From the NCBI GenBank assembly GCA_030272155.1, contig CP126191.1, positions 7,338,501-7,402,500 of the forward strand: a DNA stretch of 64,000 nt, in the 5' to 3' direction. Below are positions 11,125-23,147 of this stretch, piece by piece (positions within the stretch are counted from its first letter, which is position 1; each line of letters starts with the position of its first letter). The notes beneath the pieces are model-generated. The model was not told the DNA's origin. It made no database searches and was given only the letters and a program-made list of their open reading frames with translations. The position numbers and the translations under genes are program-made. Origin of the DNA: Tetradesmus obliquus. Taxonomy: Eukaryota > Chlorophyta > Chlorophyceae > Sphaeropleales > Scenedesmaceae.

Positions 11125-12234
11125 GCAAAAAGTCAAAAAGTCTAAAAGGTGGGGCATGCTCCACATACATAGTATTGATGCCTGCTTTGGACGTTTCAAC
11201 ATGGTGGGTGATGGACGGGACAGCAGTGCAACCAGCAACGTTACAAGCCTATGGCGGTAGTTTATGACCAACACAACGGCTAACATGAATGCACACTCTC
11301 CCAAACGACACCACGAGCAATATACAGCTGTATAGAGTGAGCAAGCAGTGCTGCAAGTACGTTTTCAGTACTTGCTGTGAAACTCATCACTGGTGTTGTG
11401 CGACCCCTCCACGGGGACAGCAGCGTCACTCATGCGCGCAGCAGCGCACCTCGGCACATGTTGCTAGGCAGCAACGCTGCAACCTACCACCACCCAAGGC
11501 AAACAAACAAGGCTGATGAGGCAAGTGCTGATGAGGCAAGCCGACAGCAACAACCACAGGCAGACACATCTAACTTGCCTGCCACCTACCAAACACAAAC
11601 CAAAACCGACACAAACACACCAGGCAGGTTGTTGGCAGCTCAATGCTGTACACTGCCATGCTGCACATGTTCGCAGCGGTGCTGGCCAGTTCAACAACTC
11701 TGGTCAACGACCCAACCACAACTGCAGCCACACCCCCATTAAGTGCGACAACGTAGCACACCCATGGCTGCTGCCAGGCCACCGTTCCCACACCACCACC
11801 ATCTAGCACCGCAACGCCAACAGCTGCTGCATGCCTTGTAAAATGGCGCAACTGTGCTGATAGAAGCTCCCTACGGGCATGCAACGCAGTCGCTACAGCC
11901 CCACACTATCCACAAGCACTCGTACGACCCAACATGATGATGGTACACCTGGCCGGCTGGAGGGAAGCACAGCCGGCCAGCAGGGAGCCTCGCCTGCCTT
12001 GGGCCAAGGAGGCAGGCAGGGGCCCTGCACTGCTGACACACACAGGGCATGCCCGAATGCAACAGATAGCTGCACCGCGGCAGCCCCATAACACCGACAA
12101 CGTAGCAGCAACGGATGTGATGGCTGGCATCAGGATACATAGTGTTCACGCTGCCGCCTGCCATCTGGCATGGCGGCAGGCCACCGCCGCTGCGCGTGTG
12201 CCGAGCCACTCTGCTGCAATCACGGCCTGCAGCC

Positions 12235-13811
12235 TTACGATGACACCTGTGCTGCATACCCAGCTGCATTCAGCGCCTCCAGCGCGTCATCCTGCTGCAC
12301 GAAGAAGGCCTGGTACAGCTCGCCGCCCAGGTTGAGCGCAGCCACCCAGCGGCCATCCTTGGCCTGTGCCACGCTGCTGGCGCCCTCCTGCAGGCTGCTG
12401 CTGCTGCTCTCCGCAGGCAATGCCCGGAACACGCCATCCACTGGCGGCTCCACGTCATCGCCAGACAGCCCAAAGCGTTGCAGCGCGCGCCGCTTGTTGC
12501 GGTCCTTGGCGCCACGAGGCTGCAGGCAGCGCGGCAGGCGGGGAGGCAGGAGGTGAGGTTGTTGGGAACTTCAAGGGCTGTGTGCAGCGGAAGCAGGTCG
12601 GTCTGCTGAAAGAATGCCGGTCTACCACAGCTGCTGCTGCCCTTCATGTACGGTGTCCCGGTAACTTGTGCCCCTACATTTATACTTTGAAGACGCGAGC
12701 ACTCTTAGGGTGCTGCAAGCACTAGCAACAACCACACTACTGTTCCGTAGAAAGAATGTCTCGCAGACAAGCGCATGCGCTGCTGCTTGAGCACTCAGTC
12801 TGTAGCCAGCAACTACGCCAAACTGGCTGGCCGCTGCTGCTTGCCAGTGCTAACAACCCGCTAGTGCTGTTCAGGCACTGCATGCCCACCTGATCTCGCC
12901 TAGCTGCGCCCCTGCCCGCTGGTGTGGGTGATGGCCGCCGCACAGGTGGCTTCTTCTGCGCATCTGCTTTGGTAGGCGGCCGCCCAGCCAGCACGATTGT
13001 GCTGTCCTCCTTCTGTGCAAATATGAGCACGTCACCCATTTTTAGGTGGTAGTGGTGCTGCAGCTCTGCTGTGCCCTCCAGCAAATACATTCTGCTCTGA
13101 TTGTTAATCCAAAACCTGGCAGGTTAGCAGGCAGCACAAAATCAGGATTGTGAGCAATGCACGCAAAGCTAAACCAAACACACAACGCAGGGCCCCTGAC
13201 AGGTGCAGCTGTGCAGAGGCTGACAACACCCTGACACACAGCTCTCAAAACACATCAAAAAGTTGCTGCTGATTGCTAAGCAGGCTTTTGAACGCACGCT
13301 GCTAATACAAAAAGACCTTTACATACACAAACTGACACTGCCATTGTTGTCGTCACTGCAGCTGGTGTGGTGAGTCACCAAGGATCAGACAGCCCACCTG
13401 AAGCGTAGTGTGTACGTGTCGCCAGCTGCATCCTCCACTGAGAGCTCCGTGCCGCTAGGCGTGTCTATCCTTGGAAAGTACTGTTCTGCAATGGCCTGCA
13501 GGCAGACACACAGAAGTTGACAATCAGGGGCATTCATCGTGAGCACTCCCAGCAATCCCAGCGACCTCAGCCACAACACAGCTGGTTGGTGAGTTGCTCA
13601 GCTTCAGAAGATGTCCAGAGTGCAGGCTGCAGAGCCTGGCTTGCTAGTTGCCTCTCACCTTGGGCACCACGACACGGCCTGATGCGCTGACATCGCTGCT
13701 AGTGAGCTGCTTCTCGAAGAACACCTTTGCGCCTATGTCCTCCAGCTGCTTGAACACCTGCTCCGCCCTGAACTCGTTGTCCACCAGGGCAGCAGCAGCG
13801 GCAGCAGCCAT
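12235..13811 (-). CDS. Small B3-domain DNA-binding protein (VAL/HSI2-like B3)
   Basis: Four exons on the minus strand, 13811-13659, 13495-13398, 13115-12890 and 12519-12235, join in phase to 253 amino acids. After an Ala-rich start the B3 fold runs from about residue 27 to 125. It begins AKVFFEKQLTSSDVSASGR, continues VVVPK and EQYFPRIDTPSGTELSVED, then LRFRFWINNQSRMYLLEG (joined across introns 2-3) and GDVLIFAQKEDS. These match strands and DNA-contact loops of plant VAL/ABI3-type B3 domains, which bind RY-like CATGCA motifs. A Lys/Arg-rich linker (KKPPVRRPSP, KDRNKRRAL) may be a nuclear signal. The C-terminus (DGRWVAALNLGGELYQAFF) is predicted to be ordered and faintly resembles an AP2-type sheet. 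The PHD-like and CW zinc fingers of land-plant VAL proteins are absent. It is divergent from the GrpE gene. Confidence 0.85.
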
Positions 13812-14270
13812 GGGGCCTGTGTCTGTAAAAGACCCTCAGGCCTCACGGACTGCTTGCTTTGGCTGTGCCACACCAGACGGCACTTGAGGCCACACAACTC
13901 TCCTCGCCACAGAAGCGGCCACCGCTACCAAGCCGAGTTGCTCCTGATCGTGCGACTTCGATTCAAGTTTGCTGTGACAGAGCAAGCACGTGTGGCTCAC
14001 AGACTATGAAGCGCGAGGTGGTTGTGTTTGAGTAAACGGCACCTCAGCAGCTAAGACACCACGATCATGTTTGATACAGATGTAGTTTGTACACGGGAAG
14101 TGCGCCACACCAGACTTTAGCTCGAGCAGAACTGTGACAAGGCATAACGAGGCCCACCTCAGCAAGCAAGCAAGCTTTTCATCAGAGGAAGAGCATTTTC
14201 GATACGCCTGGCTTCTTCAGTCGTATTTTGATTGACTGCAGTTTTTTGGAGGCTCAGATCGCCAGCAAGC
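13812..14270. promoter_or_regulatory. Shared 5' region of the B3 (-) and GrpE (+) genes
   Basis: About 460 bases separate the two divergent start codons. No TATA box, hairpin or known motif stands out. The promoter role is inferred from the layout. Confidence 0.4.
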
Positions 14271-16602
14271 ATGGCATCGGCACGTATGCTCCTGCGTATG
14301 GTGTCCCAGCAGGTTGCGTCTGGGCAGCTGTCTGCGCAGTTGCTTCCAGCATGCACTCAGGTACGTTTGCTTTTGCGCAAGTTATGTTTGCGCACCCGAG
14401 CATTTGACAAATATTTACTACGCGTTTCCTGCAGGCAGCAGCAGCCTGGAGGCCCGTGCAGCATGCTTGGGTCACCCCACAGCATTTGCATTTGCGACAA
14501 TTCGCCAGTCAGAATGCTAGCAAGGCTTCAGGTGTTGACGCAGCAGCTGAGGAGGCAGATCAGGCTGCGGCCGCAGCAGCAGATCAGGCAGCTGCAGATG
14601 AGGAAGCAGGCAGCAGCGAGCTGTCAGAACTGCAGGAGCTGCTGAAGAAGGCAGAGGAGGAGGTAATGGAAGTGCCTGATCGTGAATTCAGTTGCACCAC
14701 TGGTAGCTTGCACGCAACGCATGTGGTCGCTAGGCGCAGGAACAGCTGTGCTTCTGCTGTGCAGCTGTGCGTCTGCTGCACCTTACACTGACTCGTCTGC
14801 TTGCATACATGCATTTAGACAGGCAAGGCATACTGAGCGTGAGCGATGCAATTGGTAGGAGTATTTAATGCAGTGAGTCTGATGTCCCACTGAGTGCGCT
14901 AGCCTCGTGCTGCGCCTGTGTGTAGTGCTCGAGTGCTTTGTGCATGCGTGCTGCACCCTCACAGGCTTCCAGCTTCAAGGATCGCTGGCAGCGCAGCCAT
15001 GCAGAGATGCAGAACCTAATAGCCAGGCAAGCGAGGGAGAAGGAGACCATGCAGACTTACGCAGTGCAGGTGAGCGTGCTGTCAGCAGTGGCACAGGGGC
15101 AGCCGTGGCACATTCAATGGTCCACTGCAGGCTCCGTATTATGTGATTGTACAGTACTGCTGAAAAGGCTGTTGAATCTGCGCATTTGTACAAGTAAACT
15201 AGCAGTCGACAATGCAATGTAGATTCCTACTGCACGGCATTCTCTGTAGTCCGGGGCTGTCGTGCCTGCTTAGCAGATTCCTTCAGCATGAGCACTGCTG
15301 GCAGCTTGTACTGCAGCACTACAACGGCATGAAGATCGGCAGCGGCGGCAGCAGCAGCAGCAGGTATGGCCGGAGCTAATGCATGTATGTTACTTTGGCT
15401 CCGCCTGGCCCTTGCATGTCTGCAGAAATTTGCGCAGCAGCTGCTGGAGGTGGCCGACAACCTGGAGTCTGCGCAGCGTGCCGTGCCAGCTGCCGTGCTG
15501 CAGCCTGGCACGGAGATCAGCACTGAGAAGGCGCTGGGCTACCTCAAGGCGCTGCTGGAGGGCGTGCAGGCCACTGAGCGGGTGCTGCTCAAGGTGAGGA
15601 GGGGGCTTGAGGGGGCCACACTGGCAGGTGCTGGCACTGGCGCACAGCCCCGCACCAGACGATGCAATGTCTGCAGCAGTTACCTTCGCAGTAGCAGCAG
15701 TAACAGCAGCAGTCATGTGCAGCGACAGCGCATCTCCGCCCATGCGTACTGCTTTACGGTGGCAGAAGCAGTGAAGGGAGCAGTCCTGCCAAAGTCAAGG
15801 CTAGTAGCCTGACAGATGCGTGCAGCAGGCCAGGACGTGCGCATGTGCTGTTCTTCACCTGCTTCAAACTGATCTTTGGGCAAGTGCGAGCGCGATTGGT
15901 GCTGCTGTGCCTTTTCTGTTTGACTGTGCAGCAAATGGCCACCAAGGGCGTGGAGCGCATTGAGACTGCCGAGGGTGACGACTTTGACCCCAACACGCAG
16001 GAGGCCATGACCACCATGCCAGCAGCAGAGGGCAAGCAGCCCAACACAGTGGCAAACGTGTGGCAGGTGAGCATCTGCTGGGCGGCGAGGCTGCACATGG
16101 TGGTGCTCTCTCTGTCAGTTGCTGCACAGGACACAAGCAGTACACTGCTTGCAGGTACCAAGAGGGGCACTAGATGCTGCCAGCTAACAGCTCTTTGCAA
16201 CTGAAGGAGTTGTTTCACTCAGCAGTGCACCCCATGTAGCCGGGTTGTGCTTGCTTAGTTGCAGGTCTTGAGCTGGCCATGATGGTAGGCATAACTTGTC
16301 ATAGCTTGCAACCACGTATTTCACAACTGCACAGCAGGTGAGGCCGTGGTATTGGTGATTGGCCTGCCATGTTGCTGGCGGTGCAGACTCAATGGCAGCC
16401 GTGTACGACTGCATACTGTTGTCTGTTGAATAATCACATGCACTTTGTAGGCTGTACCACCAGTCATGCTTCTGATAACTTCATATGTCTGGTAGTAACT
16501 AATGATCAACCTGCACAACCTGCTATTTTTGTGCTGCAGTCGGGGTACAGGATGCATGACAGGATCCTGCGGGCGGCCAAGGTTATCGTGTACCAGGAGT
16601 AG
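14271..16602 (+). CDS. Organellar GrpE nucleotide exchange factor (Mge1-type)
   Basis: Six exons, 14271-14360, 14435-14662, 14965-15069, 15426-15593, 15932-16066 and 16540-16602, all in phase 0, give 262 amino acids. The N-terminus is rich in Arg, Ser and Ala without acidic residues (MASARMLLRMVSQQ), a typical mitochondrial presequence. A Glu/Ala-rich stretch and coiled coil follow (LQELLKKAEEE). The GrpE core then appears: DRWQRSHAEMQN, the long helix QQLLEVADNLESA, and the beta domain EGDDFDPNTQEAM and the C-terminal YRMHDRILRAAKVIV. GrpE releases ADP from organellar Hsp70 and so drives its folding and import cycle. The C-terminal signature (hRxRhhRxAxVxV) is intact. The targeting signal favours mitochondrion over chloroplast, but this is inference. 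A TGTAA word near 16839 could be the polyadenylation signal. Confidence 0.93.
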
Positions 16603-17354
16603 GCAGGGCTGCTGGCCTTCCATTGGTGACAGTGGTGACCACTGATTCGTGATGTACTGGTGGCGCCAGGGAGTGCCATGACGAGCCGCGCAGAGATTGC
16701 AGGTCAATTCTAGTTGGCAGTTGCAGTAGTTGTGTTCACGATATGCACTGGTTGTTGGTTGCCAATCACATGCTGGCTTATTCTAGAACGTGTGTGTCTT
16801 GGGCCCGGATCGGCGACGCTTCATTGTCGTAGTAGCAACATGTAATCTTGCTCACACCATCAAGTGTGGCCAGCCTGGCAGGGTGGCAGCTGTGTCACTA
16901 TTGCCCCATCGTCTGCTACTGATGACCGGCCAGCTGCTGCTGGATGGACAATCCACAATCAAAACAGTTTCTTTGTTGCATTTACTTTGCAAAAAGACGG
17001 ATCGGGAAAGAAAGAGAAAGTTGTTAGCTTTCTGACACGAACCCTCGACACTTCAAAATGAAAACAAATTCGGACAGAAGTGGATAAGCACACCGCCACG
17101 CAGCACTCATTCCCAGTTTAGATTAGGTTGGCTTCCTCACAACTCCCCATAGACAGGCTGCGGTGGCACATCAAACGCGAACGCTTCAGAGCAACAAAAG
17201 CATATCTGCCTTGCACTGCACACCCCTAGCACAGCTTCGAATAGTTATTATGCTATTCTGCTATTACTTGTAAGGCCATTCACCTCTCAAGGCCACAGAG
17301 AGCGCAGCAAAGGCGTCTTCACAACAAGGCTTTGAAACTAGGGGCCCCAGGCGC
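16603..17354 (+). other. Intergenic region upstream of cyclin B
   Basis: This holds the 3' flank of the GrpE gene and the presumed promoter of the cyclin gene, both on the + strand. I see no open frame that links to either gene, and no recognisable cell-cycle element. A/T-rich sequence (ATAGTTATTATGCTATT) lies at about 17240-17260, roughly 100 bases before the proposed start. Confidence 0.4.
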
Positions 17355-19748
17355 ATGAAGCGCAAGGCTACAGACATGGCTGCACGCCCAAGGCGCAGTA
17401 CAGACATGGATGCCCTTGCTGGAGGCGAGAACGCAGCGCCACGGCATGCGGGCAAGGCAGTAGCGCAGGGCAGCAAGAGAAGGCGAGTACAAGCTCTGTT
17501 GTTGCCTCAAGCGCAGCAGAAGCCCTGAAGTGCTCCGTACTTACCGTATTTATGTTTGCTTTGATGTTCGCGCAGGGCGCTGGGTGACATCGGCAATGTG
17601 AACCGCCCAGCAGCTGGTGCCAAGCAGCAGGCAGACAAGGTACAGCTCCGAACCTTTGTGCAGCCATGCCAGCTGTATAATCTCCAAAGTTACACCCAGT
17701 GGATGTTACTCAATCGTGCGGGTCGTATGCGGTCACTGCCAGTCCTGCAGTGCTCTTGTGCAACAGCGTCTTGCACCCACTGTCTAGCTAACTGTCATGT
17801 ACTTGCATGCCGCCGCTTGCACTGTCTTCTGATATGCAGGCTGCTGTTAAGAAGCCATTAGACACCCAGCAGAACCAGAATGCTGAAAGTATCCCAGAGC
17901 CTGCAGTGCAGCAGCTGGCAGACGCCCCTGTGCGCATCACCAGGTCGAAGACGCGAGCGCTGGCACAGGGAGCCAGCCTGACCTCACTCCTGCAGGCGCG
18001 CGCAGCAGAGAGCAGAAGCAGCAGGCGGTCGGGATCGTTATCAGCGCCCGTAGAGCCAGCACAGCAGCCGCCTTCTCCGCTGCCGGACATAGACGCGCCA
18101 GACAAGCACAACCACCTGGCAGAGTACGAGTACGTCAATGACGTGTACGCGTACTTCAGGCGGGTGGAGCCCAAGTTCCGTGCACCAGCCAACTACATGG
18201 AGAACCAGGTCAGCAGCTGCCAGCACAGTCAGCAGCTGATGCAGATGCTGTCAAGTGCAGACCAGCAGCTGACATGTCAATAAAAGCATGCAGTTCCAGC
18301 CAAGGCAAGGGTACCAGTCCCTTGTACATAGCCAGCAATGTCATGGGGATGACACGAAGCAGACAGACAGATCTTCATAGCAACACTGGCTGTATGTGAT
18401 GGCTTCCAGGAGGAAGTAATTTGTCGTCACAAGCAGCATCAGCCCACTGTCTGCGCAGCATCAATCCTCCTTGCAGCCATATGTCCTCTCACGCAGTGTT
18501 GTGGCACTGCTGCCTGCAGCCGGACATCAACGAGAAGATGCGCGCCATCCTCATTGACTGGCTGGTGGAGGTGCACCTCAAGTTCAAGGTGACATTGGCA
18601 CACCACCTGCCGCACTTTTGTCCCAACACTCGAGCTTTACATTTCAAGCCATGCTGTAGAACATTGCAACTGAACAGGCATGCAGTTGCGCACCTGAATT
18701 TACTTCAAACGTCCTACTCATATACAGTTGCACTCTTTCTGCACCGCAGCTGATGCCAGAGTCGCTGTTCCTGACCATCAACCTGATTGACCGCTACCTG
18801 GCAGCGCGGCAAGTCACGCGCAAGAACCTGCAGCTGGTGAGTGAAATGCTGGGACACGTGGACTGCAAACCTGGGCATTGTCCTGCAATGTTATATAGGC
18901 CAGCCATGTAGTGTGCGGTGTTCAGATGGTAGTTCAGGTTGACCTTCTCTACCCTTGGCACCTGCAATGGCAGCCCATAACAAGGTGTGTGCTTTCCTTC
19001 TCACCTGCTGCTTCCAGGTGGGGGTGACGGCAATGCTGGTAGCTGCCAAGTACGAGGAGATCTGGGCTCCAGAGGTGCGCGACTTCGTGTACATCTCAGA
19101 CAAGGCCTACACGCGCAAGCAGATCCTCGACACCGAGAAGGACATGCTGCAGGCGTTGGGCTACAACCTGAGCCTGCCCACCAGCTACCAGTTCCTGGCG
19201 CGCCTGCTCAAGGCCGCCAACGTGCACTACGAGAAGAACCTGGCGCTGTTTGTGGCCTACTGCGCGGAGCTGTGCCTGGTGGACCACGGCATGCTGCGCT
19301 ACGGCTACAGCGAGCTGGCGGCTGGCATCATGTGAGTGGCGGGAGAGAATTGCGACAGGGATACGGCTGCGCAGGCCTCATAGCTAAGCTGCATGTTGCA
19401 ACTGAGATGCTGTCAACAACATAGTGGTGTGGCACGGGAGTGTCTACAAGTGGTTGCTGAATCTGCTGCGATTGGCAGGTCGCGCATCGCAGCTGACATT
19501 TGTGTTGATCATCATGCTGCAGGTACGTGGCGATGAGGGCGTTCAAGAAGGAGGAGCCCTACCCCTACAACCTGATGCGCCACGCCCACCACACCCGGGA
19601 GAGCGTGCTGCACATCAGCAAGGAGGTGGTGCGGCTGGTGCAGGTAGCGCACACCGGCAACCTGCAGGCAGTGGTGAAGAAGTACAGCACGCAGAAGTTC
19701 TGCGAGGCAGCCATGGTGCAGCCGCCCCTGGAGATCCTTGACGAGTGA
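17355..19748 (+). CDS. B-type mitotic cyclin
   Basis: Seven exons: 17355 to about 17497, 17576-17639, 17840-18208, 18520-18588, 18750-18836, 19018-19331 and 19523-19748. Borders of exons 2-7 are canonical and in phase. Exon 2 begins ALGDIGN, the core of the plant B-cyclin destruction box. The cyclin N box spans PDINEKMRAILIDWLVEVH through VAAKYEEIWAPEVRDFVYI, and the C box follows (LPTSYQFLARLLK, VDHGMLRYGYSELAAGIM). The protein activates CDK1-type kinase for mitosis and should be degraded by the APC. The exon 1 end is uncertain. The good-looking GT at 17487 gives the wrong phase for exon 2, while a weak GT at 17498 fits but puts Leu, not Arg, before ALGDIGN. With the latter the protein has 423 residues. 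A TGTAA at 19920 may be the polyadenylation signal. Confidence 0.93.
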
Positions 19749-21414
19749 GTGGCGGCCTGGACAGCTTTGGCAGTGCTGCCCGCCTGACCTGGTGTGGTGC
19801 CTGTGTTGCGCTGGCGGGAGCTGCCCGCCAGCCACAGGTGCAGCACATGTGAGACGGCCGCCAACCTTCCGCAACTTGCAGCATCCCGTTGGTGTCCCTG
19901 CAGCTAGTCTGTATTGGAGTGTAAGCTGCTACTGCAAGGGGCAGCGCTACTGCTAGATACTCTTGCCGGCTGCACATTGGGGAGGGTCCGGTGTGTTCTG
20001 GGTGAAATTTCTGATATGTCCCTGTACACAAAGCTCAATTTGTTATGACAGGAAACAAAACTTGTCATGGCTGCATGTTCACTGCATTGTAGTACAGTTT
20101 TGTGGCTGCTGAGACTGCAGCACTGCTGTGCAGAATGCAGCTGGTTTTGTAGATGCTAGCGATGTGTTTCAGGCTGGCATGCGTGTCGCGACATGTTGCT
20201 GCAGCTTTCTGGCAGCTGGGAATGTCAACACCGTGTTAACATTGACCTTTGCAGGTAGATAGGTGGTTGATGAGTAGCTGCAGATAGACGATTGAGTGAG
20301 TACAATGCTGTGCTGCTTTCCCAGCACATAGTAGCACAGGTTTTGCATGCCTGCAGCTTGTGCATTGCCCACAGCAATGTTGGCAGTGTGAGCCAGTGAC
20401 CCCCGTTGAATTGCAGGGACATGTGCCGGGTTAGGCTGCTTGTGACTTTTTGTCTTGGTGTGTCACCTGCAGCAGCTTGCCTCTGGCCATTTCTTGCGTG
20501 TTACTGTTGGTGATCTCAGCGTGCATGTCTGAAGGTTTGCCGACTCAGTGACACTCTGGCAGTACCGTCACCTGACCACAATGACAATCAGACAGGAGAT
20601 AGGCGTGGTAACTAGACAGTTGCGGTACAATGCTGTCTCCAGCTAACACTCATCAGGGCAACAGCAGCAAGTTGTTGGTGATCGTGGCTGATGCGTGCTA
20701 CTTGAAATTGGACTGTGTTATTCTGCCACACAGTGTACCGGGCACGCAGTGATGCAAGTTCTTGATGCGTAACATGATGATGAGAGTACAGTACAGTACA
20801 CAGTGTACCGGGCACGTAGTGGCACTGCGTGGCACACATCCTGTGCCATGTCGCCTCTCTAGGTACATGCACACTGCCACCTGGAACAGCATCCAAACCG
20901 CGACTTCACGCATCCTGCGAGGGCTCGTAATTATTGACAGCAAGTCCAGCGAAGCATGAGTGTGGTGCTGAAAGGCGGCAATCCTAAGCCCTGAAACACC
21001 ATGGTCCTGGCTCAGGGCCTTGGCCAACAGCTTGTACAACCGATCTGCTGCCAGGCTTAGCAGGCCCTAGTACTAAATTTGGTTTTGTTCTGCTTTGTTA
21101 CAGTTCTGCCAGTGCATTGCAGCTTGGCCATTCATTTGCTGCTCACACAGCACATGCTCTCGGCTGCTGCACCCACCGGCATTGTTTGACAAGCACATGT
21201 CACAAAGTGTGTACAAAACAAGTGTCACAGTTCTTGAATCAAGACTGCGTAGTCTGCAGGCTGCGAACAGGCTAGGTTCATCGCAAGCGCGCTATCACAC
21301 CGTTCAAATGAGCGCCTGAGTTGAGCAGTTCTAGACATGAACGCGGCGATAGTATAGGAAAGCTCAACTGGGGTGCCGGCTTGTGTGGGCTTAGATCAGC
21401 AGGAGGCTGGCAGC
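19749..21414 (+). other. Intergenic region between cyclin B and the UIM/SIM-type gene
   Basis: No gene is supported here. The first few hundred bases are GT-rich cyclin 3' flank. A 19-base direct repeat (ACACAGTGTACCGGGCACG) occurs at 20728-20746 and again exactly 70 bases later at 20798-20816. The remainder is presumed promoter of the next gene. An in-frame upstream Met exists at 21373. Confidence 0.5.
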
Positions 21415-23104
21415 ATGTCTGCCCAGCACAACGGGCACAGACAGAGGGGTCGGGGCCGTGGGCGTAGTGGTGCACATCACCAACATGCCAGGGCTGCAAT
21501 GGTGTCAGAGCTGCCTGCATGCAGCCCAGCAGCTGCTGCAGCAGCAGAGGAGGAGGATGAAGAGGATCTGGAATTCAAGCGGGAGGCTGCGCAGCTCTAC
21601 AAGCAAGCAGGCCCCAAGCAGGTGCTGCCTGCAGGGCTCAGCGCGTCTGCACTGGCAGCAGCAGTGAAGCAGCTGGTTGCTGAGATGGGCCTGGCGAAGG
21701 CAGATGCAGAGGAGGCGCTGCTGGCCACTGCAGAGGAGCACTGCAAGCAATTTGCAAAGTGAGTGTGCATACTACGGCAGCACTAGCGCTGGCAACAGCG
21801 GCACTGCTAGCTTTGATACAGGGAAGTGCTTCCTGTACGTGGTGCATGTCTTCCTGCAAGCTGCTAGCCAATGGTTTGCCTGCCATGGAATGTCCATCGT
21901 CGACCTAAGCTAGCACCACTCAGCAGCAGCGACAGGGCATGTCTTCAGTTCCAGGCGTCCACCCACACACTGCGCTGCTCCAAACTGCTTCACCTTGTGT
22001 CCTGCAGCTGGCTGGATGAGGCGCAGATGTGGCTGGCCGTGCGCGCCGAGTCAAACACAGAAGCAGAGAAGATGAAGCAGGCCATGGAGGTGTCCCTGGC
22101 AGAGCTGGCAGCAGCAAAGGCAGCAGCAGAGGCAGCAGCGCCGCCGCTGACCAACCTGTCAGAGGAGCGGCTGCGCCGCAAGTTTGGCGGCTCTGCGCTG
22201 CTGCCGCGGCTGGAGGCTGTGCTGCCTGCCGCTGTGCTGTTCAGCGACGCCAGCCCGCTGCGCGGGCTGGTCAAGTTCAAGCTGGTGAACCTGCTGCGCC
22301 TGGAGGACGACTGCTGCAGGTGGTACCCCAACCCAGGCACGCGGCAGTACTGGGAGGCCTTTGGCAGTGAGTGGCAGGCTGGCTCAACAGCAGGCTGGCT
22401 GCCTGGGGGTTGTGAGTGTGGCGGTAGGGTGCGGTAGGCCGGCTTGGTATAGCTGCAGTTGCCATGTTGAGCAGTGGCATTTTGCGTATCAGTGCAGAAG
22501 CCACATGCTGTGGGAATGCAGTTTGCCAGTGCGCCTGGCAGTTTAGTTGTGCATGTCAGTGTCGGCAACGGCTGGGGCGCAACCTCACTGGTATGTGCCT
22601 GCAATGCTTGCCCTGCTGCTGCACCTCCAGAGCGCTGTGAGGAAGAGCTGACGAGCGCACGTAGCAGCTGCACCCAGATAACCATCGCTGCACAGCCAGG
22701 CACTGCAGACCCACAGCAACAGGACCAGCCGCAGCAGGATTCTGCGTCGCGGTCAGAGCAGCAGCAGCAGCGCACGCAGCATGCGTGCTCGCCATCGCCA
22801 CCGCCACTGCTGAGGCGGTTGGTTGAACCAGACCTGCCTGCGGCTGTGACCGCTGCACAGCAGCAGCAGCAGCAGCAGCAGCATGCGCGGCAGGCCTCTG
22901 TTGACAGTGCAGCCACTGACCCTGACAGCAGCTCAGCTGCTGCCAGCCTAGAGGAGCAGGCAGGTGGTGACCTGAAGCGCAGCAGCCGCAGGCGCCAGGC
23001 GCCCAGCAGGTTCCGCAGCCCCAGCCCCAGCACGCCCGGCGCTGCAGCAGCGGCAGCAGCAGCCAAGGGCCGTGGCACGCGGAAGCGGACGCCTGAGCCG
23101 CTGG

Positions 23105-23147
<43 letters not shown>

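Larger units (their letters stand above)
9075..12234. other. Convergent intergenic region with possible mobile-element debris
   Basis: The region lies between ARL1 (+) and the B3 gene (-), both ending towards it. About 9075-9700 is GT-rich 3' flank of ARL1, and about 11280-12234 is CA-rich 3' flank of the B3 gene. The middle (about 10000-11300) differs in texture. It holds a perfect 28-base palindrome, a TATATATA stretch, A/T-rich hairpins made of AAAAAGTC-type words, and a minus-strand open frame of 125 codons (10965-10588) with no recognisable domain. No gene can be defended. Confidence 0.5.
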
